Both the position numbers and the translations under genes were made by a program. The notes under the pieces were generated by a model, which saw only the letters and a list, made by a program, of their open reading frames with translations, did not search any database and had not been told where the DNA came from. A stretch of DNA of 64,000 nucleotides from NCBI GenBank assembly GCA_002205965.3, contig NADL03000590.1:4159001-4223000 (forward strand). The letters run 5' to 3'. Positions 24,242-36,900 of this stretch are shown here, piece after piece; position 1 is the first letter of the stretch; every line of letters starts with the position of its first letter. Source of the stretch: Kappaphycus alvarezii (Eukaryota > Rhodophyta > Florideophyceae > Gigartinales > Solieriaceae).

Positions 24242-26057
24242 CTAGTTTTCATCCGGATCGATTCCAAATCCGTAGCTTGACAGCCCTATATCCGCATCTT
24301 CTGTAAACATTCCAGTCCATATGTCCACTTGCCGCATCGTAATAGACCCATTAATTTTCAGTTTAAATCCAGGCTTAATGAACTGTCTCACAGAGACTCG
24401 ACTCGGTCCTGGCACCACTTGTTTTCCAATAGCATCCGTGTAAAACAGCCCATCCACAGGCTTTCCCCCCGTAATATCTGTCAGGTGAAAAACGCAAAGC
24501 TCCTCTGCAATCTCAAAATCTCGAAGTACCACAATGCGAGATGATCCGTCGTTTCGAATGAAGCTGTCTTCCCAGTTGCGACCTAACACAATGGTAGTGT
24601 TTCGCTCCCTGGCTGACTTAATTCCAGTTGCGGGGTTTGCAAAATCTGCGTTAATCATCCCGTACCTGCCCCTAGGGGTGCAAATCGGCCGCGTGGTCCA
24701 TTCCTCGTACTCACCGGCAAGGATAGCACTTTGAGGGCTCCGATAAGAATATCGTGGATCAAGATTGTTCAAATCTATGACATTCACAGATCTCTTATTA
24801 CTGGCCCAATTATCCTCGGCTAGTCGCTCCATAAGTTCATCGTCCTGCTCTGTTAACCCCATAAACTTGAAACCCGGGATTCGCACTCCCAGAAATCCGA
24901 AATAACCCTTATGATTCAATTCAACCAGGAGCTCCTTTGTGTTTGCATCTGCTATAGCAAGTGTCACAGTGTGCAAGTTGACGAATGTTCGGCGAAGTTT
25001 AGAGGTTTGCCCATGGATTGACCAGTATACAAAGTAGGATCCGACTCGAAACACCATGCCTTTGAAACCGTTGTGCGACTCCTTCTCGCGGCCATTCTTC
25101 CATGCAACGTACTCGTACCTAGGTTCATACCCCATCAAGTGTTTCGGAGACGATCCGTGCTCGTGGTCATACGCGCTACACAAAATACAGAGGTCAGTTA
25201 TTCCTTGAAAAGCTAGTATGTCTGGTGTCATGTCGACCAAAAGTGAATAACTTTCATGCACATTTACACGAAAATACTTACCACCAGTAGCATGGATCCC
25301 ACATGGGATGCCAAGTTTTCCAAACTTTTCCGACAGTATCTTCATCAGCGTCATCGATATTTTGTGTAACCCACATATCATGTAGGGCTTTCGGGCATTT
25401 AGTATTTGGGATAATGCTCTGCATCGTTCCCGGGGGCAACGGATCCGCCGGAGCCTTGCCGTCTTCCTCGGCTAAAAGCACAAACCAGTTCCCACTTGTC
25501 CTAATGCCATTTGCATTTCTTTGCACCCACAACTTATCCGGGAGATCGATGTAGCCCGAAACAACCCTCGAAAACATATATGCCGTGCGAGGCATCCACC
25601 TATCATGTTTCTGATGAACACCCCAGACAAGGGAATCTGATCCATTCACTCTCTCTGCATATCCCTCCGACTTCCATCCCGTCATCGCAGCTGTTGGATA
25701 GGAGGAATCATAAACCGGTACAACAGCGATGTATACGGTTGCCCTGCGCTGTAGATGTAGACGCACTGCGGCGTCTCCCCCTTTTGAATCGGCATAAGCC
25801 CAAAAAAAGTCAAGATTTTTGTACTTTGTTGAGTTCGGGTCATCCCTTGGTGCCCATGAGTGCTCCTTGTGTCGAGGATGATAGTTTCCTTGATGAAACT
25901 TGTTTTCCTGAAGTGTCTCCCATGATCGGGCGAGCACGGACACAAGACCTTTATGATATGCGGGGTGATCCGTGCATGATATGCCCAAGGAATTTGTTGA
26001 CGGAAGAATGAAGAAAAAGGAAGCCAGTACAGCGAATGTGAAAGTTGTGGTTGTCAT
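24242..26057 (-). CDS. Secreted protein of unknown function, two exons
   Basis: Exon 1 runs 26057-25282 and exon 2 runs 25175-24242. Removing the 106-nt intron gives one open frame of 569 residues. The chosen ATG (26057) starts a clear signal peptide (MTTTTFTFAVLASFFFILP...); the frame is open upstream but non-coding in character. The mature protein is rich in Trp, Tyr and beta-type sequence, with N-glycosylation sequons (NST, NGS, NTT). One stretch reads 'TVYIAVVPVYDSSYPTAAMT' and another 'NWFVLLAEEDG'. The family is unknown to me. It may be an extracellular matrix or carbohydrate-binding protein, which is inference only. No frameshift or stop interrupts it, so it looks functional. Confidence 0.85.
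25176..25281 (-). other. Spliceosomal intron of the secreted protein gene
   Basis: The donor is GTAAGT (25281-25276) directly after ...TACTGGTG. The acceptor is a T-rich CTGTATTTTGTGTAG ending at 25176. Splicing joins TG|C to keep the frame and removes an in-frame TAA at 25280-25278. Length 106 nt. This is the best-supported intron in the window. Confidence 0.88.
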
Positions 26058-26167
26058 TTGTTGTTGAATAGAGAGTTTGGAGTTGAATTGTGTGATCGAT
26101 GGAGACACAGGTAGTTGGCAGCGGGGTGATTGGAAGGAACATTGCACTGTACAATACTCGGGCCAAG

Positions 26168-26176
26168 TTTATATAA
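26168..26176 (-). promoter_or_regulatory. Possible TATA box of the secreted protein gene
   Basis: Read on the minus strand, GTTATATAAAC lies about 115 bases upstream of the ATG, with a TTGTACAGTG motif (about 26146-26155) between the two. Spacing fits a core promoter and 5' UTR. Confidence 0.4.
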
Positions 26177-26249
26177 CATTCCATGGCGACGTTTGTCAAA
26201 GGGGAGAAGATCAAATTTGGGCGTTGATGGGAATGTCAACACTCGGTCT

Positions 26250-29200
26250 AGTCTAGATGGGCGGAGTGGAGAGAGCTCTACGATACCATAGCTAGTGATT
26301 CTATGTTGTACTGCTCTGAAGAGTCCACGTTGGGAGTTGTAGTGATGGAGTTGTAGTGATTTCGGCATGGTTTTCTAAAGATGTCATTCGTCGGTAAGAA
26401 TCTGTGTTTCTTCGAGCTACGGCAGTGTGTTTGCTGAATCAGGCAATTTTTTGCGAATGAAAGTGTACAAAAGTGCCCGTGTTGTAGTGCAGAGTTGTTC
26501 ATGAGATCATTACGTATTGTACAGCGGACACCTGTTATAATGTACTAATGCCATACAGTAAAACTATACAGCTAAAACTAAACAGTACTGTAGTGTAGTG
26601 TGAGTATTGTGGAAATACGTGGAGTTGAGCTGTTTAAACATTGTGCAGACTATCCATAGGTGCACTGTACCTACCCTACGGTAGCAACAGAATGTGCACT
26701 ATAACGGGTTTCCTCTGCAGGATCCGACTTTTGTATATTGCTAACTAACAGCTAACCGGGTGCTCCGGCCACGTGCAGCAAATTATTTCTCACAAATTGC
26801 CTCCTCGCTCTAGCTAGTCATACATACTGTACGGTAGGTTGCCAACAGAGGTGTGTACTGGCTCTAGTGTATCCATTCGCAACTATTTTTCTTGGAAATC
26901 TTGCTGAGAATAAATTCAGCAACACGAAACAGAGGGACGTTACGGAGATTACAGCACGTATGGCCTCAGGAAATCGTCGCCGTCTCCATCAACAGCCCCG
27001 ATTTTCTTCACTTGGATTCAGAATGAATTCATGTCATCTGTTTCTAAATGCCGTACGGGTAAACTCTCACCTTGGCGCTGTACCACTTTTGGAGAAAAGA
27101 CGAGATCGAAAAAGGCACGGCCACATCCCCTTTGACAACGTCTGCAACAGAGTGTCCAACACAATCCGGCCCTGACGTACCATAAACGCATAGGGTCAAG
27201 TCGCTTCATACCCCGAGCGATCACAGCCCTTTCCATCCTCCGGGGCGACCAACAACACAATTTCTCCCAAGTGCCACCCACCTACAGTACAACTTGGACA
27301 AATCTTCTCCCTCCACTACTATACAAACAGATATCCTCGCAAGCTTTCATTTCCGTCAAGTCTACAAATTGCCTGGAAACATCCACACTACGAGACCACC
27401 GTCCCCTCCCGCTAATCCCTCCACAACACCTGCCCGACGCCCACGTGCAAAGGTCCTCCGCCCCGATGCTCACCACCAATACAAACCCATGCACTCCATA
27501 CACACCACCTCTTTCGCACACGTGAAACATCCACGCACAACAACCGCTTCACAATCATCATCTCCCCACCTCACAACCTATCAACTCACTCTCTGTTGCC
27601 AGCCTCAACCCACCGCCCCGAATCCTCGCACGTGACTCCCCACCCCCCCCCAACCTTCCCAACCGTATCGCCATCATCATTTCATCACTGCCGTTACGCT
27701 GCCGCCTGTCCAACCCCGCTCGGACAGAATCCCACCCGCTGCCTTGGGCCGTGCCATGCGACCCACAGTTTCGAAAACCCTGCTACCTACCGCCATTGGT
27801 GATACGTGGCACTCCCTCGCATCGTATGACATAGTATCCATGACATACGCACCGTCCTCCAAAGCATCCCACACCCAAAATGTCCCCACCCTCTCATTCC
27901 ATCGTGTCAGACCCATCCAGCACAGCTCCACCCAACCACGTGGCCACATCCTCCTCCACCACAACACCTGCACTCAATGCGCCCAGAGTACCCAACAAGG
28001 AACCCCTGCCAGCATACGACGATTCTTCCTCACGATCCAGTCCCTCGTCCGCCACATGCCCACACCACACCCTTTCTCCTAAGTCGATCGTTTGCTGACG
28101 GCAGTACCATACACTGAATGAGACGCTCCATGGTGTTTCCCTGAACGGTTTGGCTTGGCCGTTACGGACAATTGAAAGTTTACAAGCGAGTCTTCCTTTT
28201 CATGTGCGTCGTCAAAGCCTCTCCATGATTCATGATTCACCCTCGGTTCAAGGTGCTGTAGCTGCAGGTGTCAAAGACGGCGGCCTTGACCGATCCATGA
28301 CGGTTCGTTGTTGCATGCCGTGCAGCTGGACACTGCTTGTACACCCTTGCCCTGGGGACTCTCTTTGCTCAGGTGAGAGCGCTTGTTTGCCCCCTGTTTT
28401 GAAACTTTTCCGTATGGGTTTTCCGCAGTTCCGGAATGGTGCACCGATGGATCTATGCAAGCGCCGATTCTACTGTATCATAAGAGACAGTTGTCTGTAT
28501 GTTTTTGGCCAATCCGGCCGTTGGTGACACGGCTGGAGTTTGTGGGTGAGTGCAGTGCTTTACAGTACTTACAGTAGTGACTGTAAGATTAGTTTATTGT
28601 CGTCCGTGGATCCTCTCAGAAATGGCAACGTAAAACTTGATAAAAACTTTGCTGTCTAGAAATCATACGGTCACTGTACAGTGCTGTACTGTTTGTCTAT
28701 CGGCTCAATTATTGGACCAGAATAAACGTCCCATTATGACCCACCAACGGTCTACAGTACTGTATACAGTACATTCATACGTCCAACTCAAGACAATTCT
28801 ACTGTACCGCACATGTAGATTTCTGCAATTAATTATTGTATGCGCTCTTGTTTTAGGGGCAAGGACAAGCAGGGTATTGCGCTGTTTACCCGCTGTACTG
28901 TATCATCATATAACAACCTGCTGGGGGTCACTCGTTACTATAAACCCGACAACACCTATCCTTTTCGTAATCTACAAACCAACGGGTGCAAACTTGCACT
29001 ACTTGCCTCCTCCAACTCATCGTTTTATAAATGCTATACGACGTCGGTCACTCCCCAAACCCTCTTGCCCGCAATTCATCACCGCCACCACCATATCAAC
29101 TGTCAACATTACCTTACTCGCCGGGTGCCTCAAATCGGAAAACTCACATCCACGGCCTCTTGCTTTCCCTCGTGCTAGTCATAACCCTCGCACAGTTTCC

Positions 29201-29445
29201 AGCCTCCTTCCCAATTTCACGCCGGATGATCGCGCCCTGTAAACAAACTGGCGCCGGAACCGCCACACATGCACGCGGATTGTCCACTACAACGAGACCA
29301 TAACGTCCCGTCATCTACTTTACGGCCGTCTGAATAAACAGACAGACCCCCCATCCCCCCTCCTCTGCAACAACCAGCACACAGCCCTTGAGCCTCTTTC
29401 ATGCAACACGCAATGACTGATGATCATCTCCTGGTACACACCGAA
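26250..29445. other. Intergenic region with weak ORFs
   Basis: No recognised gene. On +, a Ser/Thr/Pro-rich frame stays open from 27294 to 28082 apart from one TGA at 27633-27635. It is low in complexity and the opposite strand is equally open, so I do not call it. The + strand is pyrimidine-rich from about 27270 to 28080. GTAC-type motifs occur at 28670-28692 and 28752-28776; a 201-codon frame at 28637-29242 is built largely on them. Confidence 0.45.
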
Positions 29446-30432
29446 TTACTGCCGATTCACATCACATATCTTAGCATCACTACTACCTGACACATAGTTG
29501 CGACAATAACAACCATTCAACTGATCTTCCAACATCGGTTGCCACAGCAAACACCCATACAACCTACGGCAAACCTCATCATAATTATCAATCACCTCAC
29601 ACAAATTATCCTTAGTCCCCTTAAATCGCGTCGGCTGCGTCGCACGTGCCTCCAGTCCCAAAAACCGTTGCACGTCCGCCATCGTAGCCTCCCGGTGATA
29701 CAAATAATCTTCATACGGCACCTCCCATACACACCCTCTTCCATGATCCAACGCAGACACTCCGGCCGTAATTTCGTTGTTACACAGCAAACCTTGATTC
29801 AACATTTGGTGAAACTTGTCCACATCCACCTTGTACCTGCAACCTTCCCCAACGCTGCAACGTTCCTCTACAGTAATATTCGTTTGCAGGCCACCCACGC
29901 CGTGCGAATCCTTAAGCACCGTCTTTACATACTGGGTCAAAGTAGATTTGACCACGTTTTTCCGATAGTTCCAAATGATGCGTGTATCAAACTCATCGAC
30001 GAGCTTTTGCCATTCCTCAGGTGCAGACAAGACATGTCTGGGTCGCATCTTAAAGCCAGGGGTGAGACCCTTTTGCAAGCCCTCCTCAAAGAATGCACGC
30101 GTCGCAGCCAATGCGGCGGTGCTATTCTCGACATAATCGACGATATACTCCAGCTTGTTCATGTGCGTTTCGGGATGGCCCAAGAGTTCGGTGGAAATGG
30201 CTGTGGATCCCGAGTTGCCCATGAAAAGGATGAGAAATGACTTTGCGCGTGCGTTGGAAGCGCAGTGGGGCATGGGCTTGTCCTTGCGTTGGTAGGAATG
30301 CTTGATTTGCAAGGGTAGGGGTTCAAGGGGTGTCTCTGAGAAGCGCACAGTTAGCAGGATAAGGATGGGGAGGAAAAGAAAGAGCGCGAGTGGGACACGA
30401 GGCCGAGAGATGGATTTTCTAGGGTGAGGCAT
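29446..30432 (-). CDS. Carbohydrate sulfotransferase, Golgi type II membrane protein
   Basis: 328 residues from the ATG at 30432. The frame is open 150 codons further upstream, but that part is low complexity and contains GTAC repeats. A short basic cytosolic tail is followed by one membrane span (about 13-29, PLALFLFLPILILLTV). The PAPS 5'-phosphosulfate loop is GNSGST at 72-77. The 3'-phosphate site follows as R157-x5-S163 (RKNVVKS). 'VPYEDYL' (238-244) and 'NLCEVIDNYDEV' (276-287) are conserved features of the family. Six or more lumenal Cys may form disulfides. It would transfer sulfate from PAPS to a polysaccharide such as galactan in the Golgi. The acceptor is not deducible. Single exon, intact. 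Confidence 0.85.
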   Translation of the reverse strand: MPHPRKSISRPRVPLALFLFLPILILLTVRFSETPLEPLPLQIKHSYQRKDKPMPHCASNARAKSFLILFMGNSGSTAISTELLGHPETHMNKLEYIVDYVENSTAALAATRAFFEEGLQKGLTPGFKMRPRHVLSAPEEWQKLVDEFDTRIIWNYRKNVVKSTLTQYVKTVLKDSHGVGGLQTNITVEERCSVGEGCRYKVDVDKFHQMLNQGLLCNNEITAGVSALDHGRGCVWEVPYEDYLYHREATMADVQRFLGLEARATQPTRFKGTKDNLCEVIDNYDEVCRRLYGCLLWQPMLEDQLNGCYCRNYVSGSSDAKICDVNRQ

Positions 30433-30650
30433 GGCGGAGGGTTCGGAGGGGGGATTAGGGAATGGAGCGGACGAGGAGAGAAGGAAGTGTTTGGGGATGG
30501 TCGACTGAATTTGGATTGGGGGACATTTGCAAAGGAATGGACGGGTGGTGGGGGAGGACAGAGAGAGTAGAGTGGGAGAGATGGCGATATTAAAATGGAA
30601 GACAGCGATATCCGGAATCAACAAATCCTCGTGCTCACCTTTGCAGACTT

Positions 30651-30687
30651 GAACGGTGCTGTACAGTACTGTATAATACAGTACCCC
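30651..30687. repeat. GTAC-type cluster upstream of the sulfotransferase
   Basis: CTGTACAGTACTGTATAATACAGTAC-like run about 220-255 bases upstream of the sulfotransferase ATG. It may be promoter-proximal, or simply one more dispersed copy. Confidence 0.6.
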
Positions 30688-30959
30688 GTTAAATGGTGCT
30701 TTGGCAAATTGCACGGCGTGCGCTCTACACCTCAAATTTAACCAGTTGAATGTAATTTTTGTGAAAGCCTTTTCGCTAGAGTCTTTGCCGATTTCAGCAG
30801 CCAGTGGCAACGACATTGTAGGATGGACTGCCCAGTTGGGAACGCGCTGCGGGAAGCAGGAGGCAGGCGGAAATAAATCCAATTCATACGAAAAAAATAC
30901 AAGTCAACCAACCTCAAAAATTGATAGGTGCTACGGTATTACAGTCAACATGCGATAAC

Positions 30960-33900
30960 TGCCCTCTTGATGACTGGCCGCTTGTGTTACAAGGTGGACT
31001 GCGAAATTTTAATACTAAAAAATTTCGGCCAAGTCGTGCTATTTCCCGAGCAAAAGCATTCTTGTCGCAAATTTGTTGCGATCACCAACGCCAGTCCCTG
31101 GACCGTCCTTTTTCCAAGACCGCACAGGTGATAGCCAAAGGGAGGATCCAAAAACGGTAAAGACTTTATGGGCAGAAGCTAGGAGAAGAATGAAAGGGAG
31201 ATGCAACAGGAATAGCTGCATCCCCGTGACTGCCCAGTTGCAATTATTGCCTGCTTAACCCATCCACTATTCCTTGCAATTATCAAGACTTGAAGATACT
31301 TGCATTAATGTCAATTTTATGAATGAATTTAAATTTCTCCCATACATTAAACTTGAGATACTTTTGACCCTACACCACTAAATTAATTCATTCAAAAGCA
31401 CCCTCCATTAAAGTCCCACATATCTACCACAGTAAATTAACCCCCATTTTCACATTAAAGTCCTGATTGGCCAACTGCCTCCATGCAAAGCATCAACTCC
31501 ACCGGCGCGATTCCGAGTGGAATGCCCTACCTATACAGTACCGTACTGTACGCCCGCGATTACAGCGGTCACATTATCCCTGCCGCCGGCGCCGAACGTG
31601 AGCTCGAGACACTGATCCTCTCGGACACGGACTCTTTCACCTTGCCCCAGGGCCGCCACGTCGGACCTCCGTTTACTCATTTGGAATGCGGACAAGACAT
31701 TGTATCGCCCTCTCAAGGTGCTGCAAACATGAGAGGTGGGCAACGAAACAGACTGCGTACACGGCGTACCGATTGGAGTCCGGATGCGAGAAACGGGGCT
31801 TTGATTTTGCATGCAACGTGCGGTTGTGTCGTATTTGGTGGATTCGGTTGTGGAGAATACTGCACTTGTGGCTTTGATGGACCTAAAATTACTCTAGTGT
31901 GCATCCATGGTTTGGGCGTTTTGTGCCTTATAAAGGATACTCGGTGGGAACGGGTGCTGAGTACGTACGTACTGTAGCAGTGCTCCGTTCTACAAGTGTA
32001 CAGTATACAGTATTGTACCTTATATACTGAATTGATAAAGACTTTCTGTTGTGCTTTATGGTAGCATCCATTCTTACAGTGCTGCAAAAGTGCTGCATCC
32101 TACTTTGAGCACTATATTTCTATCCCCCCCTAAACTCTTTGAAAGAAAGGTCTCTTTTCTTGTACAAGAGAGCCGTCGTAATACGCATTTATTTCTTGGA
32201 GGGGTGCGATTGTCCAGGAAACAAAACACACCCCGTATAGTACTGCACTGTACAGAAAAGTACACTGTACAGCGCTGCAGAGTTTTTTTTCTGAATAAAT
32301 TCAGGGCTCAAAAGAGCACAATATTGTTTTCCAGAATGTACTGTACATATCGTGTGGATAATTTGTGCTAGAATTGCTGCATGACTCCTTTTTGACAACA
32401 AGGACAAATCAAGTCGTTTTGTCGAGCCATGACCAGTGAACTAAACAGAAAGTACTGTACAGTACTGTACTAGTTCCACTGAATTACAGGAAAAGGTCGG
32501 AATGTTCTTGGAGGGCAATCACAGGATCATTAAATTCAGAGGTTGATACTGTGCCATCTCTCTTCCGACGGCCTCAAGATTGGTAATTCTAACGGGGGTT
32601 TTGAAATTTGCAATTCAGCACGGTACACTGTTCTCGCACATCCTGTTACCCATGTTACGCTTTCTACTGCATGACTAGCGCTATCCCTGTCCGCGGGTAC
32701 ATCCCTTGTCTGTGAAACAAGGCCTGCAGTAAACTCGCAATCATTGGTTTTGTAAATCTCTAACAACGGGTTTATGAGATTTATACTGCTTTGTTATCTC
32801 GGTAGAGAATGTCCTTTGGCATTTATTCGGTCTCCATCCCTGAATTCCCGGTGATGGAAGAAAAACATGTCCTTCATTCACAGAACGGATATTCTGAAAA
32901 GTCTGCATCAATTAGCAGCACAAAATACAGTACTGAAAAGTTGTGTGCTGCCATGTCAGCATCTGTTGTACACTGTAGCATCGACTTGCTTGAATTCAAC
33001 CATTTCGCAATTGCAGCGGCCCAGTCCTACTATTGTACAGTGCCATAGAATACCATATCTAAAAAAGGACTGCCACGGCAAACCTACAGCAACATAATAA
33101 TGGTCTTCAGCAAAGTCTCGATAATTGACCTCGTATTGTGGACTGGTTGAGCGGCGAGTTGTTCAGATGGGTCATTTATCAAGCAGTTGCTTGAGGCGAT
33201 CTCTACCAACCTCCCAATGCGTACAAGTCCCTTTGCATCTCTAATCTTTTCTCTCGGCTTTTGCCCTCACATGCCGTTTTTTCCACTTTTCGAAGCGACC
33301 TACCGAGTACCGCGGTTGATCGTCGCCGACAGTATGCGTCCGACACAATAGGATCCACGACACACGTGCTCTTGTACGATTTGAGAATCTCGGCAAATGC
33401 CAAATTGACTGGCCAATTATTGTGATTCGGCCTCGGCTTCATTCTACTAGCTAGGACCTTTGAAGACTAGTGTGGCAAATGGGTAGACGGATCCAAAGAC
33501 TAAATAAAGCAACCCGCCAAGTATCAAGAGGCCACTGCCCCGTTGCAAGCCGCCTGCACGGAAAAGAACCAAATCGCCAAATCGAGTAGCTTTGAGCCAA
33601 TCACAGAGCTGCAAAATTGGCGGAATTGCGCCAGATTTTATGATTTGGTCCGACTTTTCGGAGGTCGACCCAGTTTGCCAAATACCAGGGTGTTGAATCT
33701 GGACATACTGTGTCTCTAGAGTGACGCAAATAAGGCATGGTGTCAAGGTGGCGCTACCATGCGGCTGTGCAATCGAGCGTCGGGAGCAAAGGGATGAGTT
33801 ATCCATCGTTGCAGACGTTGATTGGAACAAGGCAATGCGAATTTGGCGTGATGGGTAAAGGTGAGTGGAGACACTCGGACGTAAAACTGTTTTTTATGTT

Positions 33901-36900
33901 TTCGTTTAAGACACCATGTTGAATTTGCAGTCTGGTGAATTGGCGTTGGTGGGAATCAAGCCGAGGAAATTTGGCGATTGGCGTATTTTTGAATGCACAC
34001 ACTTTCATACCAATACCAGCTCTATGTAAATTAAAGAAAACTATCAATGGAATTGTAGTAAAGGCAAAGGGAACAGTACTCATGCTGGTAGGTCACGCTG
34101 TATCTAGGTCACTGTGCGCGCCTGCATTTCATGTCATCGAGGTAACTGTTTGCAGGTATCGAAAGGTTGCAACCTTATTGACCAAGGAGGTCCGTACGGT
34201 ACATACGTACAGTACTGTACAGTGCAGCAGATGGTTGCTGCAGCAAGCAAATTCTCTTGGCAGCGATCCAGGAATCATTTCGCAGGGAGCTGTGAATTCC
34301 CTAGTGAGCAGATTGCCGCAGTCAAGGCTCTCCTCATTTCATCTTGCTTCTCGGAGAACAGCGTGATTCAAGTTCAAAATTCTCATTATGTTTGGCTTTT
34401 CATTTGGCCAACACGATGGTTTCTTGGCGCCATGTTGAGCAGATGTCATGCTGAGTCTGATTTGTCATTTTCGCGGTCAAGAAGCCGTCTTCGAACTGGC
34501 AGTCCTCTTCCAGAAATACTGTAGTTGATTTCTTACGACGGAGCTCAGTTCATTTTAATCAACGTACTTACTTTACTGTGCTGTAAGCAAATGAGGTGTA
34601 CAAAAAGTGCAGTTTTGGCAAAATTCCAAAAGTCCGTTTCCTCGACCACAGCACTGTGATAGTACGGTACACTACAGTATTCAGCCATAGAATGGTGGGC
34701 ATTCATCTGCATCAAGAGCGGTGGCCGCGCTTTTCACACACAAAAGTCCCAAGCTTCACTAATACAAGTTTCTCCTCCACAGTATTCATGGCACAGCCAT
34801 CAATCTTTGATCCAAGTCAAACCGCACGGTCCCGACCGTGGTCGGGAGATAGCACATTGCGTCCACCTCACGGGCTTGCCCAGACACAGGAGGATCACCT
34901 AGGTACAAAACTCTGCGGCGACACGGGTCCAGCTGTGACAATCTGAACGCGCGACCAAGGCCGACTTGGCCGACTAGGTTGTGCAGGTTCGGTTCCTATC
35001 CAGTAGCTGTGCGACGGTTTCGTGTTGGGGTTGGTGAAGACAGGTAGTGCTGGAGCCGGTTTTTGGTGGATGGCTGTACTGATGTCGGATTGGGTGCTGT
35101 GGATGCGGCCGGAGTTGGGCGTTGCGCTGATTGTCATCGTGACGCAAGCTGGCTGGCCGTTTGAGACTGCGTGATAGGGCGCCTCGCCGTGGGGTTTGCG
35201 GGCGAGGAGAGTTGAGAAAGTACGGCGACTAGCTAGGATTCGTGAAAGGGCAGACAATTCCTGCTCTATCATTGGGGCGGCGGCGGCTAAGCGCGGGTCT
35301 TTTTTGCACTGCCGCGAAGCGTGGGATGTCGTGAGCGGTGTAGAGGTTGAAGGGGGCTATTGATCGGGGGCAGGATATGGCTGGTTGCGAGACAGATGTG
35401 GCAAATGACTCGCGGGAAAGTAGGGGAAGGGTTTCGCTTGGTGGGATCGTAAAAGGTATTTATTGTGGTAATGCCGAATTCCTTTACCGCGCGGTACAAC
35501 TTTTGAACCAGATGACGGAAACCACGACCAGGAGGTCATCGTCTCGCTGCCCTTCATATTGAAACAAACTACGAGGTCCAGGTCGTGGATGACACCGAGT
35601 GCCCTCTGCACGGTACCTAAACGTCCAAAGGGAATTCTGTGAATCCCTTATCAGCGTGCCAGCTGCGGAGCTGTAGATAGCATCAGCATCAATTTCATGG
35701 AAGAGCGGCTGTGGGATGTACTAGAGAGTACAAGAGCATCCTACTCGGGCTGCCTCGTCAGGTTCCTTCCTTCATTGTGGAGCCATGCCAGGGGACAGTG
35801 GGGATGACTAGGAATGGTGCCACTTGGGGCAACTACCACACAGGGCCTAGGTATCGACAGCGACCACGAGGCGTGGCAATAACGGCTGTATTTGCCAGGC
35901 ACTTGGTTCCCGTCTGGAATTCATGCATTGTCCACCTGTTTCGGAACGATCACCGCAGTTGGATGGCTGGTTCTGGAGGCAAGCCCTCAAACTCTGGCTT
36001 TTTTGCGGATCATTAGGCGGAGCAAGTGGTTTTGAATGGGGCGCTTGCGTAGTTTGTGTGCATTGGATTGGGTCGGTGAATGCGGTGGTGGGTTGGACAG
36101 GTTGATTTTTCTTGTGTGGACGCAACTGGCGGTTCGAGGTGTATTCGCAAGGGTTTTTGTAGGGTGGGGTTACGGCTAATGGTCTCGTCCCAAAAAGGGC
36201 TTGATTCACCTGGCGGTGCTCGCTATGGGCATTGTTCAAAGAGCGAGCAAAGGACCGAGTTCGGATTGGCAACAGGGATTTCAAAGTAGCGTGTAGCAAT
36301 ACTATCCTGCTGGGATCAGCGCAATGCGTACGGAGAGGGTCTCAGTCTTGAGTGTTTCATGTGTTATGCACATGTCATATGCGTTTGGGTTGCGAATAGT
36401 AGTAGGTACTCGTACATCCCTGATCGCAAAGGGAGGGCTAGTAGAGAAAGGTCTTTGGAGATTTGCAGAATTCGTTGAATTGTCAAAGAGTGGAAGGATT
36501 TCAGCAGGCTACGCGGAGTAGTGATGATGGCCGAGAGGGGCAGCCGACCCAGGCGACTGCCGTCAGCCTGCTGCCAGACCCGGACTGTATCGAGCGGTTT
36601 CCCACATGATGGGCTGCGTCAACAGGAAAGAGCAAGGGGCCTGTGGTTTGCGTGGGGTATTCATCAGGCCCTTAGGTTTCGGGTTTGCGCTGAGCAGATA
36701 TGTGCGGAAGGGGAAAGTGCGTTTCGATGGACGTGCAAGAGCTGTCAAAGTCCACGATGTACAGAGTCTTTTAGGCTGTTTCAATTTTGACGAGAGGGGA
36801 GGGGTTGATGAGTGAAACGTCGTGGAAATGTCGGTTCCTGCAGGAACCTGAAAGTTGGTGGATGTCTCCAGCACAAAAGTAGGGTCATTCTTGGGGCGGG

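Noticed and set aside
25511-26011. 166-codon plus-strand frame
   Set aside because: Shadow of exon 1 of the secreted protein gene.
27294-28082. Long Ser/Thr/Pro-rich frame on + with one TGA
   Set aside because: The pyrimidine-rich strand leaves several frames open on both strands, and there is no signal peptide or domain. It remains possible but unsupported.
28637-29242. 201-codon plus-strand frame
   Set aside because: It runs through GTAC repeats (Tyr-Thr-Val-rich), begins at a non-ATG codon and shows no domain.
29539-30240. 233-codon plus-strand frame
   Set aside because: Shadow of the sulfotransferase gene.
30433-30882. 150-codon upstream extension of the sulfotransferase frame
   Set aside because: The extension is low complexity, includes a GTAC repeat read as YYTVLYSTVQ, and would bury the membrane anchor. 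The ATG at 30432 gives a normal type II topology.
33203-33830. Two adjacent minus frames with a membrane-like segment
   Set aside because: The first has no ATG start (TTG), the two lie in different frames, and neither matches a family I know.
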